Source: Algoriphagus oliviformis (GTDB lineage: Bacteria > Bacteroidota > Bacteroidia > Cytophagales > Cyclobacteriaceae). Taken from it: 64,000 nucleotides of DNA. Positions 44,696-53,345 of the stretch are shown here, piece after piece. A program made the translations under genes and the position numbers. The notes below the pieces were generated by a model. It worked only from the letters and a program-made list of their open reading frames with translations, ran no database searches and had not been told where the DNA came from. Where the stretch lies: positions 992,001-1,056,000 of the forward strand of contig NZ_JAFKCT010000001.1 of NCBI RefSeq assembly GCF_017254915.1, written 5' to 3'. The number at the start of each line of letters is the position of its first letter. Positions within the stretch are counted from its first letter, which is position 1.

Positions 44696-45373
44696 ATGAG
44701 CAGAAATATTATCGTGACTGGCGCGGCTGGAGCCCTGGGGCAGGCCGTTGTCGAGAAGTTTAAGCGAGAGGGATATCATGTCATCGCGCTGATTCGGCCC
44801 AATGCCGACGAAGCTGTGGAGGACGCCGACGACAACTACGAAGTGGACGTCACCGACGAGGCCTCCGTGGCCGAATTTGTCAAAGAATACCAGATCCAAT
44901 ACGGCGAGCTGGACGCGATCGCCATGTTGGTCGGCGGGTTTGCCATGGGAAGCCTCGAGGAGACCCGGCAGGCAGACCTCTCCAAGATGTTCCAACTGAA
45001 TTTTTTCAGCGCCTTTCAGATGGCGCAGGGCTTTTTGCCTTTGGTGAAAAAACAGCAAAAGGGCACCTTTCTTTTCGTAGGCGCCCGCCCGGCATTGCAG
45101 CTGGAGGATGCCAAGGGAGCGGTGGCCTATGCGCTGAGCAAAAACCTGGTGATTTCTCTGTCAGAAATCCTCGCCGAGGAGTGCAAAGGCACCGACATCC
45201 GCACCCACGTTTTCGTGCCGAGCATCATCGATACCGCAGCCAACCGGGAGAATATGCCCGAAGCTGATTTCTCCAAATGGGTCAGCCCAGCCGAGATCGC
45301 CGATGCCATGCATTTTGCGGTGAATACCCCCTCTTTGCGAAACATGACCTTTAAACTTTACGGAGGTGCTTAA
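44696..45373 (+). CDS. SDR-family oxidoreductase, dihydropteridine reductase-like
   Basis: Rossmann-fold NAD(P)-dependent enzyme of 225 aa with TGAAGALG near residue 8 and YALSK as the catalytic YxxxK. The usual catalytic Ser is not present: the region reads FVGARPALQLEDAKGAVAYALSK, which resembles the quinonoid dihydropteridine reductase pattern. Substrate uncertain. Divergent from mscS and 3 bases before the NTF2-like gene, so it heads a short operon. Confidence 0.86.
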   Translation: MSRNIIVTGAAGALGQAVVEKFKREGYHVIALIRPNADEAVEDADDNYEVDVTDEASVAEFVKEYQIQYGELDAIAMLVGGFAMGSLEETRQADLSKMFQLNFFSAFQMAQGFLPLVKKQQKGTFLFVGARPALQLEDAKGAVAYALSKNLVISLSEILAEECKGTDIRTHVFVPSIIDTAANRENMPEADFSKWVSPAEIADAMHFAVNTPSLRNMTFKLYGGA

Positions 45374-45376
45374 GCC

Positions 45377-45838
45377 ATGAAAAAGAACATCTTTTTGTCG
45401 CTCCTCTTTGTCTTTTTTCTCGCTTTTTCCGCCTTTTCCCAGACCGAGGAGGAGCAGGTGGAAGCCGTGATCAAGAGCCTTTTTGACGGCATGCGGACCA
45501 AAAACGCCGAACAGGTAGCGGCAGCTTTTTCCCCCGAGGCGATCATGCAGACCATCGCCGCCAAGCCGGAAGGCAACACCGTGGCAAGCAATTCCGCGAC
45601 CGACTTTGCCAAAAGGATCGGGGCGACGCCTGCCGAAACTCAACTCGATGAACGTATCCTCGACTATCAGATCAAAGTGGACGGGGCGATGGCTTCCGCT
45701 TGGACTCCCTACCGCTTCTACCTCAACGGAAACTTCAGCCATTGTGGGGTGAATTCCTTCCAGCTGGTGAAGATGGCCGATGGCTGGAAGATCGTCTACA
45801 TCATCGATACGAGAAGAAAAGAACCTTGTGAAGAGTAA
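45377..45838 (+). CDS. Secreted NTF2-like / DUF4440-type protein
   Basis: Protein of 153 aa with a signal peptide ending AFSQ (~22). The mature part has the NTF2 cone pattern EEQVEAVIKSLFDGMRTKNAEQVAAAFSPEAIMQT and YRFYLNGNFSHCGVNSFQLVKMADGWKIVYIIDTRR. Catalytic role unknown; the fold is also used as a binding scaffold. Co-directional with SDR and GreA-like neighbours. Confidence 0.85.
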   Translation: MKKNIFLSLLFVFFLAFSAFSQTEEEQVEAVIKSLFDGMRTKNAEQVAAAFSPEAIMQTIAAKPEGNTVASNSATDFAKRIGATPAETQLDERILDYQIKVDGAMASAWTPYRFYLNGNFSHCGVNSFQLVKMADGWKIVYIIDTRRKEPCEE

Positions 45839-45843
45839 AATTT

Positions 45844-46299
45844 ATGAATGAATTCAAAGCGAAAGTCTATCAGACCGCAATCAGCCAACTGAAGGAAAAA
45901 GAAGCCCTTCTCGCCACCGAGCGAAAAAACATCATCGAGAGTATCCTGGAAGACGAAAAGAGCAGTGCCGGGGACAAATACGAGACCGGCCGGGAGACGA
46001 TGACCCAGGACCTCAATACGATCGAGGGCCAGATCAAGCAGGGCAAGGCCGACTTGGAAGAGCTCTATCGTCTCCATACGATCAAGGATACGCCTTCTAC
46101 CGTGCAGGAAGGGGCATTGGTCAAGCTGGGGGCGGACTGGTTTCTCATCGCCGTCAGCATAGGACTGGTCAAGGTAGAGGACGCCAAGGTGTTTCTCATG
46201 AGCCGCAATTCCCCGCTTGGCGAGCTGCTGATGGGAAAGAAAAAGAACGAACAGGTCAATTTCCGCGGGAAAACGCAAGTGATTGAGGAGTTGGTTTGA
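45844..46299 (+). CDS. GreA/GreB-like protein
   Basis: Protein of 151 aa. Residues ~38-57 read EKSSAGDKYETGRETM, the signature of a Bacteroidetes GreA/B-related family. A coiled-coil-like N-terminal half and a small beta C-terminal part (~85-150) fit a shortened elongation-factor layout. In databases such proteins are sometimes mislabelled as 3-oxoacyl-ACP synthase; nothing here supports that. A role in transcription elongation or rescue is plausible but unproved. Confidence 0.8.
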   Translation: MNEFKAKVYQTAISQLKEKEALLATERKNIIESILEDEKSSAGDKYETGRETMTQDLNTIEGQIKQGKADLEELYRLHTIKDTPSTVQEGALVKLGADWFLIAVSIGLVKVEDAKVFLMSRNSPLGELLMGKKKNEQVNFRGKTQVIEELV

Positions 46300-46301
46300 C
46301 C

Positions 46302-46730
46302 TTATTCATTGGCAGGAGAAAAGCTCATCAGTTCGGTGGTACCGTCCATCAGGGTGAGCTTTTCTTTTTGTACTTTGAAGTTTTTTGCCTTTTTGAAGGC
46401 GTCGAGGAATTCATCCTCTCCCGATCCTGGGCAGGCCTTGCGGGTCATGGCTCCGGGCTCCAGCCTGATCGCCCCAGGCCCGCCCTCCAGGGCAAACTCC
46501 CCCGAAAAGTTGTTGCAGCCGGCAAATCCCGCCAGACGACCGCCTTCCAGAAAGTGGAGCGTCGGCACTCCAGCCGGATAATTGGCCAGGTCAGGTGCCG
46601 AGCCTGCGAGCGAGGAAAGCACCCAGCCCTTGCCGGTGAGCGCGCCGAGAGGATTGATTCCCTTGGTGCCTCCGCAGCTGCTGGCCAGCAGGATCAGGAG
46701 CCCCATCGTGATGCCTTGGAGAGTCTTCAT
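46302..46730 (-). CDS. META-domain lipoprotein (HslJ-like)
   Basis: Protein of 142 aa with lipobox ASSC (~19). The META fold is recognisable: GKGWVLSSLAGS at the start, FLEGGRLAGFAGCNNFSGEF in the middle, and KLTLMDGTTELMSFS at the end. HslJ-type proteins are linked to heat and drug tolerance in the envelope. Converges with the GreA-like gene, two bases between stops. Confidence 0.9.
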   Translation of the reverse strand: MKTLQGITMGLLILLASSCGGTKGINPLGALTGKGWVLSSLAGSAPDLANYPAGVPTLHFLEGGRLAGFAGCNNFSGEFALEGGPGAIRLEPGAMTRKACPGSGEDEFLDAFKKAKNFKVQKEKLTLMDGTTELMSFSPANE

Positions 46731-46895
46731 TTCTTGGAAGTTTGGATAGTCTTAAGTTAGCCAATTGCGGAGAAATGCGCCGGGAGGCCATTTTGCCAAA
46801 AAATCACTTCTGGAGGGAATGCATTGCCAAAAGGTTAAATTTTCGCGGTCAACGCTGAATTAATTTTATAAAAATCCACAAAGTCTGTGGTTTTG

Positions 46896-46927
46896 TTTGG
46901 TCAAACCGTTTTTTCGCTGTAACCTTG
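46896..46927 (+). promoter_or_regulatory. Candidate Bacteroidetes promoter of the thr operon
   Basis: TTTG at 46896-46899 and TAACCTTG at 46920-46927 are separated by 20 bases, close to the TTTG-N19-TAnnTTTG pattern of Bacteroidetes promoters. Transcription would begin near 46934, just before the leader ORF. Confidence 0.55.
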
Positions 46928-46946
46928 TCAGGTCAACTATCCGCCC

Positions 46947-47060
46947 ATGGTACTTGCAGCCGATTCATTTTTGTCCGAAAACCTACTTTCCCCAACGGGG
47001 AAAGCCGCTGCTTTTTTTTGTACCACGACCACCGGTATGACCACCATGATCACGGGGTGA
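46947..47060 (+). CDS. Threonine-operon leader peptide (37 aa)
   Basis: A short ORF from ATG 46947 to TGA 47060. It ends CTTTTGMTTMITG, with seven of the last twelve codons before the final Gly for Thr and others for Met and Ile, all products of the pathway encoded just downstream. This is the classical design of an attenuation leader, where scarcity of charged tRNAs stalls the ribosome. A CCCCAACGGGG hairpin and an 8-base T run lie within the ORF. A 5-bp hairpin (47052-47065) spans the stop. A U-rich terminator before thrA is not obvious, so the exact mechanism is open. Confidence 0.78.
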   Translation: MVLAADSFLSENLLSPTGKAAAFFCTTTTGMTTMITG

Positions 47061-47140
47061 CCCGTTATGATCCTGAGTACCCGCCCCCATTGGCCAGCAA
47101 ACGGCCCATTCTAAGTTCCAAATAATACATTCCCTGTTTT

Positions 47141-49591
47141 ATGAAAATCATCAAGTTTGGAGGTTCATCCGTAGCGAACCCCGAAAACATCCGAAAGGTT
47201 TTTGCGATCCTGCAAGACAAGCTCAAGCAACACGAAATCGCCATCGTTTTTTCCGCGTTTGGGGGAGTCACGGAAAGCCTCCTGACCATCGCGCGGCTGG
47301 CGCGGGAAGGGGATCAAGCCTACAGGGATCTGCTCCAGACTTTGGAAGAAAAGCACCTCGACATCGTCCGCCAGCTCATCGCGGTGCAAAACCAGTCCAC
47401 CGTCATGACTTATGTCAAGGTGCGGTTCAAGGAGCTGGAAGACCTTTTTCACGGGATTTTTCTCATCAAGGAAAACTCCGCCCGTACCCTCGACTACGTG
47501 GCTAGCTTTGGCGAGCGCCTTTCTGCTTTCATCCTGGCCGAGGCCATGGCAGGCAAGGGCATCAAGACGCAGTTTGTCGATGCGCGGGACGTGATCCGCA
47601 CCAACGACCGCTTTGGACAGGCCCGCGTGGACTATGAAGTGACCAATGCGCTGATCAAGGACTACTTTTTGAAAAACGATGGCGTCAAAGTCATCACCGG
47701 ATTCATTGCGTCCACTTCCAAGGGGGAAACCACCACGCTGGGACGCTCCGGCTCGGACTATACCGCGGCGATCTTTGCCGGAGCCCTTGAGGCGCAGGAC
47801 CTGGAGATCTGGACCGACGTATCCGGCGTGCTCACCTCCGATCCCAAGCTGGTGTACACCGCGTTCACCATCCCCCAGCTGAGCTACAACGAGGCCATGG
47901 AGCTCTCGCACTTTGGTGCCAAAGTGATCTTCCCGGCGACCATGCAGCCGGCGATGAAGAAGAGCATCCCGATCTATATCAAAAATACCTTCGAGCCCGA
48001 AAATCCCGGCACGCTCATCAACGGGGAAGTAAGCCATGGTGCGCTGATCAAAGGGATCAGCTCCATGTCCAACATCTCCATCGTCACCGTGCAGGGCGCT
48101 GGCCTCATCGAAGGCGGCGCGACGGTGAGCCGTGTGTTTCGGGCTTTGGCAGAGGCCAAGGTCAATATCGTCCTGATTTCCCAGGCTTCTTCCGAACACA
48201 GCATCTGCCTCGCGATCAAGACCCACGAAGCTTTCCTCGCTAAGGAATCCATCGAAAAGGAGTTTTTCTACGAGATCAAATCCGGGGAAATGGACGAAGT
48301 GTCCCTGCTCCACGGACTCGCGACCATCGCGGTGGTGGGCGAAAACATGAAACAAAACCCGGGCGCTTCCGGACGCATGTTCCGCGCTTTGGGTCGAAAC
48401 AACGTCAACGTGGCGGCCATTGCCCAGGGCAGCTCCGAGCTGAACATCTCGGCGGTGATTCCCCAGCCCGATTTGCAAAAGGCCCTCAACGCCCTGCACG
48501 AGGCTTTTTTCCTCTCGGAAAACAAAGTGCTGCACGTCTTCCTAGTAGGCACCGGCCTGATCGGGCAGGCGCTGATGAAGATGATCGCTTCCCAGCAAAA
48601 CAAGCTCCTGAAAGACAACGAGCTGGATGTGCAGATCCACGGCTTGGCCAACAGTCGCTACATGGCGTTCCACGAGGATGGATTTGGGCTGAAGCCTGCC
48701 TACGAGCTGAGCGACAAGGACGAGCCCATGGATTTGGGGAAATTCATCCAGAAGATGGAGGAAATGAACTTCTCCAACTCGGTCTTTGTGGACTGCACCG
48801 CAAGCCAGGAGGTTTCGGATGCCTACTCCCGCGTGCTGGAAGCCAAGGTCGCCATCGTGACGCCTAACAAGAAGGCCAACTCCGGCTCCATGGACCAGTA
48901 TCGCGCGCTGAAGCGTATCGCCAAGCGTCGCGGTGTCAAGTTCCTCTACGAAACCAACGTGGCCGCCGGCCTTCCGGTGATCAATACGCTGCAGGACTTG
49001 ATGCTCTCCGGTGACAAGGTCATCCGCATCGAGGCCGTACTGAGCGGCTCGATGAACTTTATCTTCTCCGAGCTGGAAAATGGGGCTCCATTCTCCGAAG
49101 TGGTGAAAGTCGCCAAGGACAAGGGCTACACCGAGCCGGATCCACGGGACGACCTCTCCGGAATGGACGTGGCGCGCAAGATTTTGATTTTGGGCAGAGA
49201 GGCCGAGCAGGTCTTGGAGTTTGACGACATCACCATCCAGAGCATGGTGCCTGCCGACTGCCAAGATGCGGCGACTGTGCCTGCTTTTTTTGAAAAACTG
49301 AAAGGCCACGATGCAGAGTTTGCGAAGCTTCTGACTGAGGCTGCCGCCAAAGGCGAAAAGCTCCGATTCATGGCGACGCTGGAAGACGGCAAAGCCAAAG
49401 TAGGGCTGAAATCTCTACCGGAATCGCATCCCTTCTCCAGCCTGAAGGGTTCTGACAACATGATCCTGTTGACCACCGACCGCTACCACGACCGTCCGAT
49501 GATCATCCGTGGGCCGGGAGCCGGAGCGGATGTGACCGCTGCGGGCGTATTTGCTGACGTGATCCGAATCGGTAACTATACTCGGGAGTGA
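47141..49591 (+). CDS. thrA: Bifunctional aspartokinase / homoserine dehydrogenase
   Basis: Catalyses the first and third steps from aspartate to threonine and methionine. It is 816 aa: aspartokinase domain (~1-290, MKIIKFGGSSVANPENI and TTTLGRSGSDYTAAI); two ACT regulatory domains (~310-460, with GLIEGGATVSRVFRALAEAKVNI and NPGASGRMFRALGRNNVNVAAI); homoserine dehydrogenase (~465-816, VFLVGTGLIGQAL, PNKKAN, ETNVAAGLPVINTLQDLM). The stop overlaps the thrB start by one base. Probably feedback-inhibited by threonine through the ACT domains, as in ThrA. Confidence 0.97.
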   Translation: MKIIKFGGSSVANPENIRKVFAILQDKLKQHEIAIVFSAFGGVTESLLTIARLAREGDQAYRDLLQTLEEKHLDIVRQLIAVQNQSTVMTYVKVRFKELEDLFHGIFLIKENSARTLDYVASFGERLSAFILAEAMAGKGIKTQFVDARDVIRTNDRFGQARVDYEVTNALIKDYFLKNDGVKVITGFIASTSKGETTTLGRSGSDYTAAIFAGALEAQDLEIWTDVSGVLTSDPKLVYTAFTIPQLSYNEAMELSHFGAKVIFPATMQPAMKKSIPIYIKNTFEPENPGTLINGEVSHGALIKGISSMSNISIVTVQGAGLIEGGATVSRVFRALAEAKVNIVLISQASSEHSICLAIKTHEAFLAKESIEKEFFYEIKSGEMDEVSLLHGLATIAVVGENMKQNPGASGRMFRALGRNNVNVAAIAQGSSELNISAVIPQPDLQKALNALHEAFFLSENKVLHVFLVGTGLIGQALMKMIASQQNKLLKDNELDVQIHGLANSRYMAFHEDGFGLKPAYELSDKDEPMDLGKFIQKMEEMNFSNSVFVDCTASQEVSDAYSRVLEAKVAIVTPNKKANSGSMDQYRALKRIAKRRGVKFLYETNVAAGLPVINTLQDLMLSGDKVIRIEAVLSGSMNFIFSELENGAPFSEVVKVAKDKGYTEPDPRDDLSGMDVARKILILGREAEQVLEFDDITIQSMVPADCQDAATVPAFFEKLKGHDAEFAKLLTEAAAKGEKLRFMATLEDGKAKVGLKSLPESHPFSSLKGSDNMILLTTDRYHDRPMIIRGPGAGADVTAAGVFADVIRIGNYTRE

Positions 49592-50526
49592 TGCGGTCTG
49601 TCAAGGCATTTGCACCGGCCACCGTCGCCAATGTGTCCTGCGGGTTTGATATCCTGGGATTTGCCATCGACGCGATGGGCGACGAGGTGGAGGTGCGGCT
49701 CAAGGACGAGCCTGGGCTCGTGGTCGTGTCCATCAAGGGCGATCAGGGCCGGCTTCCTTATGAGGTGGAAAAGAATACCTGCGCCGTCGCCATTCAAGCC
49801 ATGTTGGATGAATTGGGACAAGACGTGGGGATGGAGATCTATTTGAAGAAAGGCTTGCCGCTGGGATCCGGTATGGGATCCAGTGCCGCCAGCGCGGTGG
49901 CTGCGCTCGTCGCCGCCAACCGACTGCTGGGGGAGCCTTTTGAGAAGAAAGCGCTTTTGCCCTTTGCCATGGCTGCCGAAAAGGTTGCCTGCGGTGCGGG
50001 TCATGCCGACAATGTCGCTCCCAGTTTGCTGGGCGGATTCGTCCTGATCCGCGACTACCATCCCTTGGACGTGATCAAATTGCACGTACCGGAAGGATTG
50101 CACTGCACGCTCTTGCACCCGCATTTTGAGCTGAAAACCTCCGATTCCCGCTCAGTCCTGCGGGACAATGTCTCCTTGAAGCACTCGACCATCCAGTCGG
50201 GCAATGTCGCCGGACTGATCGCGGGCCTGTTCCAGGAGGACTTTGAGCTGATCGGCAGATCCCTGCGGGACGTGATCGCGGAGCCATATCGCGCGACGCT
50301 GATTCCTGGTTTTTACGAAACCAAGGAAGCCCTCAAATCCGCCGGGGCCTTGGGAATGGGGATTTCAGGTTCGGGCCCGACCATGTTTGCCCTTTCGAAG
50401 GGAGAAGAAAAATCCCCCGCCATCATCCAGGCCGCCGAGCAGGTGTACGAAGCGATAGGCTTGGGAGTAGATGCGTACCACTCCGCGGTCAACACCCGCG
50501 GGGCTTATGTGATAGAAGAAAAATAG
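49591..50526 (+). CDS. thrB: Homoserine kinase
   Basis: GHMP kinase of 311 aa that phosphorylates homoserine. ATP motif GLPLGSGMGSSAASAVAALVAANRLLG (~90-115), N-terminal VKAFAPATVANVSCGFDILGFA, and C-terminal GMGISGSGPTMFAL. A GTG one codon earlier also exists; the ATG overlaps the thrA stop as TGATG. Middle gene of the threonine operon. Confidence 0.96.
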   Translation: MRSVKAFAPATVANVSCGFDILGFAIDAMGDEVEVRLKDEPGLVVVSIKGDQGRLPYEVEKNTCAVAIQAMLDELGQDVGMEIYLKKGLPLGSGMGSSAASAVAALVAANRLLGEPFEKKALLPFAMAAEKVACGAGHADNVAPSLLGGFVLIRDYHPLDVIKLHVPEGLHCTLLHPHFELKTSDSRSVLRDNVSLKHSTIQSGNVAGLIAGLFQEDFELIGRSLRDVIAEPYRATLIPGFYETKEALKSAGALGMGISGSGPTMFALSKGEEKSPAIIQAAEQVYEAIGLGVDAYHSAVNTRGAYVIEEK

Positions 50527-50565
50527 TCGATAGTCGACAGTCCACAGTCGACGGCCAATGGCCAT
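50524..50565. repeat. GTCGAC-rich edge repeat after thrB
   Basis: Starts at the thrB stop and reads TAGTCGATAGTCGACAGTCC, then further GTCGAC and GGCCAATGGCC words. Similar words occur just before the stops at 34018 and 59438. Confidence 0.6.
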
Positions 50566-50581
50566 AGCTTGATAAAGTCCT

Positions 50582-51883
50582 ATGCAGTACTTCAGTACAA
50601 ACAATCCTGAACACAAAGTTTCCCTTTCCCAAGCCGTCATCAAGGGACTTGCACCCGACAACGGGCTGTATATGCCGGAGCGGATTCCGGTTTTGCCGAA
50701 GGAGCTGATCGAGAGTTTTTCGGAAAAAGGCTTCCAAGAGATCGGTTACGCCGTGATCGGGGCCTTGTTTTCCGAGGATCTCAGCAAAAGCCAAATCAAG
50801 GAATTGGTCGATCATACGCTGACCTTCGATGCGCCGATCGTGCAGGTGGAAGAGGATATCTATAGTTTGGAGCTTTTCCACGGGCCGACCTTAGCCTTCA
50901 AGGACTTTGGGGCGAGGTTTTGCTCCAAGCTGATGAGCATGCTGCAGGTGAAAGACGAAAAGACCGTGCGTGTGCTGGTGGCGACCTCTGGAGACACCGG
51001 GAGCGCCGTCGCCAACGGGTTCTTGGGTGTGGACGGCGTGGAGGTGATTATTCTTTTCCCGAAGGGAAAGGTCAGCCTCTTGCAGGAAAAACAATTCACG
51101 ACGCTGGGCCAAAACATTACCGCTTTGGAAGTGGATGGGGTTTTTGACGATTGCCAGACGCTGGTGAAGCAGGCGTTTCTCGACCCAGAGCTGAATGAAA
51201 AACTACTCCTCACCTCCGCCAACTCCATCAATATTGCCCGCTGGATTCCCCAGTGTCTGTATTATTTCTATGCCTTTTCCAGGCTGCCGAAGACCGGCAA
51301 GAAAGTCGTTTTTGCCGTTCCAAGTGGGAATTTTGGGAATATCGGCGCTGGGATTTTGGCCCAAAGAATGGGGCTGCCCATTGATCACTTCGTGGCCGCA
51401 ACCAATGTCAACAAGGTGGTGCCGGACTATTTGAGAGGGGATGCTTTTGCGGCAAAGCCTTCCATACAGACCGTTTCCAACAGCATGGATGTCGGCAATC
51501 CAAGCAATTTCCCACGATTGCTTTCGCTTTATGGCAATGACGAGAGCTTGTTTCGGGAAAAAGTGAGAGGCTATTTTTATTCCGATGAGGAGACGGTTCA
51601 AGCCATCCAAGCGGTGAAGCCGAAAGGCTACACCCTGGATCCACACGGGGCGGTGGGCTACCTGGGATTGAAGGATTTCATGTCAGAGAACCCGGGCTAT
51701 GTGGGTGTCTTTTTGGAGACCGCCCATCCGGGCAAGTTCCGCGACGTGGTAGAAGACGCGCTGGACGAGGAATTGGTGTTGCCTGAGCGCTTGGCGGCCT
51801 TTTTGGAAGGTGAAAAAAACGTGATCCCGATGGGAAAAAGCTTTGAAGAGTTTAAGGGGTTTTTGGAGGGATTGGACTCGTGA
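50582..51883 (+). CDS. thrC: Threonine synthase
   Basis: PLP enzyme of 433 aa converting O-phosphohomoserine to threonine. The PLP lysine lies in GPTLAFKDFGARF (~105). ATSGDTGSAVANGFLG and VPSGNFGNIGAGILAQRMGLP bind the cofactor phosphate; DPHGAVGYLGL is near the end. Third gene of the thr operon, 55 bases after thrB, with the GTCGAC repeat between. Confidence 0.96.
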   Translation: MQYFSTNNPEHKVSLSQAVIKGLAPDNGLYMPERIPVLPKELIESFSEKGFQEIGYAVIGALFSEDLSKSQIKELVDHTLTFDAPIVQVEEDIYSLELFHGPTLAFKDFGARFCSKLMSMLQVKDEKTVRVLVATSGDTGSAVANGFLGVDGVEVIILFPKGKVSLLQEKQFTTLGQNITALEVDGVFDDCQTLVKQAFLDPELNEKLLLTSANSINIARWIPQCLYYFYAFSRLPKTGKKVVFAVPSGNFGNIGAGILAQRMGLPIDHFVAATNVNKVVPDYLRGDAFAAKPSIQTVSNSMDVGNPSNFPRLLSLYGNDESLFREKVRGYFYSDEETVQAIQAVKPKGYTLDPHGAVGYLGLKDFMSENPGYVGVFLETAHPGKFRDVVEDALDEELVLPERLAAFLEGEKNVIPMGKSFEEFKGFLEGLDS

Positions 51884-51901
51884 TTGCGGACTGATGCTGT
51901 T

Positions 51902-52858
51902 TCAGTGTCTTATGTGGTACCTCATCTGATTTCCCTCACCCTCAGTTTTTAGAATTCCATTTTCCGCGGCTTTTTTCAGATCCCGACTGGCCGTGGCGGT
52001 GGAAATATTTTTGAAAACGCTCATGTAATCTTTTCTGGTAAACCCTCTGTGTCCGAGTGAAATGAAATAAGCTATCCTTTCGTGGGAATTTAGCGTTCGG
52101 TTATTCACGTTCAGCAAAGTCCCCAAAGACTGATCGATGATTTGGAGCATGTATTCGATGAAAACCGTGGATTTTCCAAGACTGTCACTTTCCGCCAGCG
52201 CCGCATAATATTCGGTTTGGGTTTGGCTGATGAGGGTCTCAAAGGGCAAGGATTCGAAGACTGGATATTGCTCTTTCAAAATCACCGTTTGCCAGAGGCG
52301 GCCCATCCGGCCGTTGCCATCGAGAAATGGGTGGATAAATTCCATTTCGTAGTGAAAAACACAGCTTTTGATCAAACTCAGCTCTTTGCCGTTTTTCAGG
52401 TAGAGGAAGAGATCTTTCATCAGGCCGGGGACATTTTCCGCGGGAGGTGCGAGATGGGCTACCTGTGATCCTTTGACAATTCCAACGCCTCGGGTTCTAT
52501 ACTTTCCAGGCTGGTCAACGAGGCCTTTCATGAGCATGGCGTGGGCAGCAAGAAAGGATTTCTCAGACGAAGGTTTTAGCGATGCGATGCTGTCATAGAC
52601 GGCTACCGCATTGAGTACTTCTGTGATGTCTTTTTGTGGGCCAATGACCCGTTTGTTTTCAACCAAGGCGGTAATTTGCTCTTCGCTCAGCGTATTTCCT
52701 TCTATTTGTAGGGATGAGTGTATGGTTTTGATTTTGTTTTGCTTCCGCAGCTGAGGAGATTGTTTGCCAAGAAAGAGGGCGTTTACCTCTCCGATTTTTT
52801 CAGAAATCGAACTCACGAGTTCCAAAATCAACGATGTGATATCATAGGGAGGCTTCAT
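51902..52858 (-). CDS. Fic-family protein with C-terminal winged helix
   Basis: Putative AMP-transferase of 318 aa. The Fic loop HPFLDGNGRMGR is at 176-187 with catalytic H176. An inhibitory motif SLQIEGN (S49-N55) lies near the N-terminus, the class that blocks ATP from within the same chain. The C-terminal ~55 residues (GFTRKDYMSVFKNISTATASRDLKKAAENG) form a winged helix. An ATG at 52870 inside the palindrome is possible, but 52858 starts the conserved MKPPYDITSLI and leaves the palindrome upstream. Autoregulation is inferred. Target protein unknown. No separate antitoxin gene is adjacent. Confidence 0.9.
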   Translation of the reverse strand: MKPPYDITSLILELVSSISEKIGEVNALFLGKQSPQLRKQNKIKTIHSSLQIEGNTLSEEQITALVENKRVIGPQKDITEVLNAVAVYDSIASLKPSSEKSFLAAHAMLMKGLVDQPGKYRTRGVGIVKGSQVAHLAPPAENVPGLMKDLFLYLKNGKELSLIKSCVFHYEMEFIHPFLDGNGRMGRLWQTVILKEQYPVFESLPFETLISQTQTEYYAALAESDSLGKSTVFIEYMLQIIDQSLGTLLNVNNRTLNSHERIAYFISLGHRGFTRKDYMSVFKNISTATASRDLKKAAENGILKTEGEGNQMRYHIRH

Positions 52859-52883
52859 TGATAGTATCATTTGATACTATCAA
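52858..52883. promoter_or_regulatory. 26-bp palindromic operator at the fic start
   Basis: TTGATAGTATCA (52858-52869), TT, TGATACTATCAA (52872-52883): two perfect 12-base arms with a 2-base centre. It ends exactly at the preferred start codon, where bound protein would block translation initiation or transcription. The winged helix of the same gene is the obvious ligand. Confidence 0.75.
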
Positions 52884-52940
52884 ATGTAAGAAAAATTAAT
52901 GCCGCGGATAATCCGAGTTCGCATTCTAAAAGGGGGCAAC

Positions 52941-53345
52941 TCACGCCAAGTCCCAAGGTTCGAAAATGGGAATTTGGCTAGGTAGAAAGTCCTTCTTGTT
53001 TCGAGTGACAATTCCTGCTAGACCAGTGATGTTCGATGCGCAAAAATGCTGGACACCATCTTCCAGATCTTTGAATTGCGAGACCAACGCCGCTTGAATA
53101 TCGGATTTTTGGACGGCTTGTATTTCGAGGTAATCGACGAGTTTTGCGATTTTCTTTCGGGCATTTTCCTCTCCGATTTCTTTGCCGATAATATAGTAGG
53201 TGGTCAAGATGGAGTTGTCTGAGATCCATGGCGTCCATTCCTTTTTTAATCCCTTTTCGAAAATCCGCAGCGCAAATGCCCCAAAAGGCGCCCGGTTTCC
53301 CAAGAAATCGATGAGGATGTTTGTGTCTAAAAAATAGGAGATCAT
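52941..53345 (-). CDS. PIN-domain toxin (VapC-like), second module
   Basis: RNase-type toxin of 134 aa with FLDTNILIDFLG (D7, D13), a second acidic cluster in FKDLEDGVQHF and the late TRNKKDF. The antitoxin stop overlaps its start as ATGA. Distantly similar in layout to the module at 37.5 kb but clearly different in sequence. RNA target unknown. Confidence 0.88.
   Translation of the reverse strand: MISYFLDTNILIDFLGNRAPFGAFALRIFEKGLKKEWTPWISDNSILTTYYIIGKEIGEENARKKIAKLVDYLEIQAVQKSDIQAALVSQFKDLEDGVQHFCASNITGLAGIVTRNKKDFLPSQIPIFEPWDLA

Noticed and set aside
46925..47125. 66-codon frame across the thr leader (His/Asp-rich end YHDHRYDHHDHG)
   Set aside because: It is a one-base-shifted reading of the Thr-rich leader; the Thr/Met/Ile frame is the meaningful one and starts at 46947.
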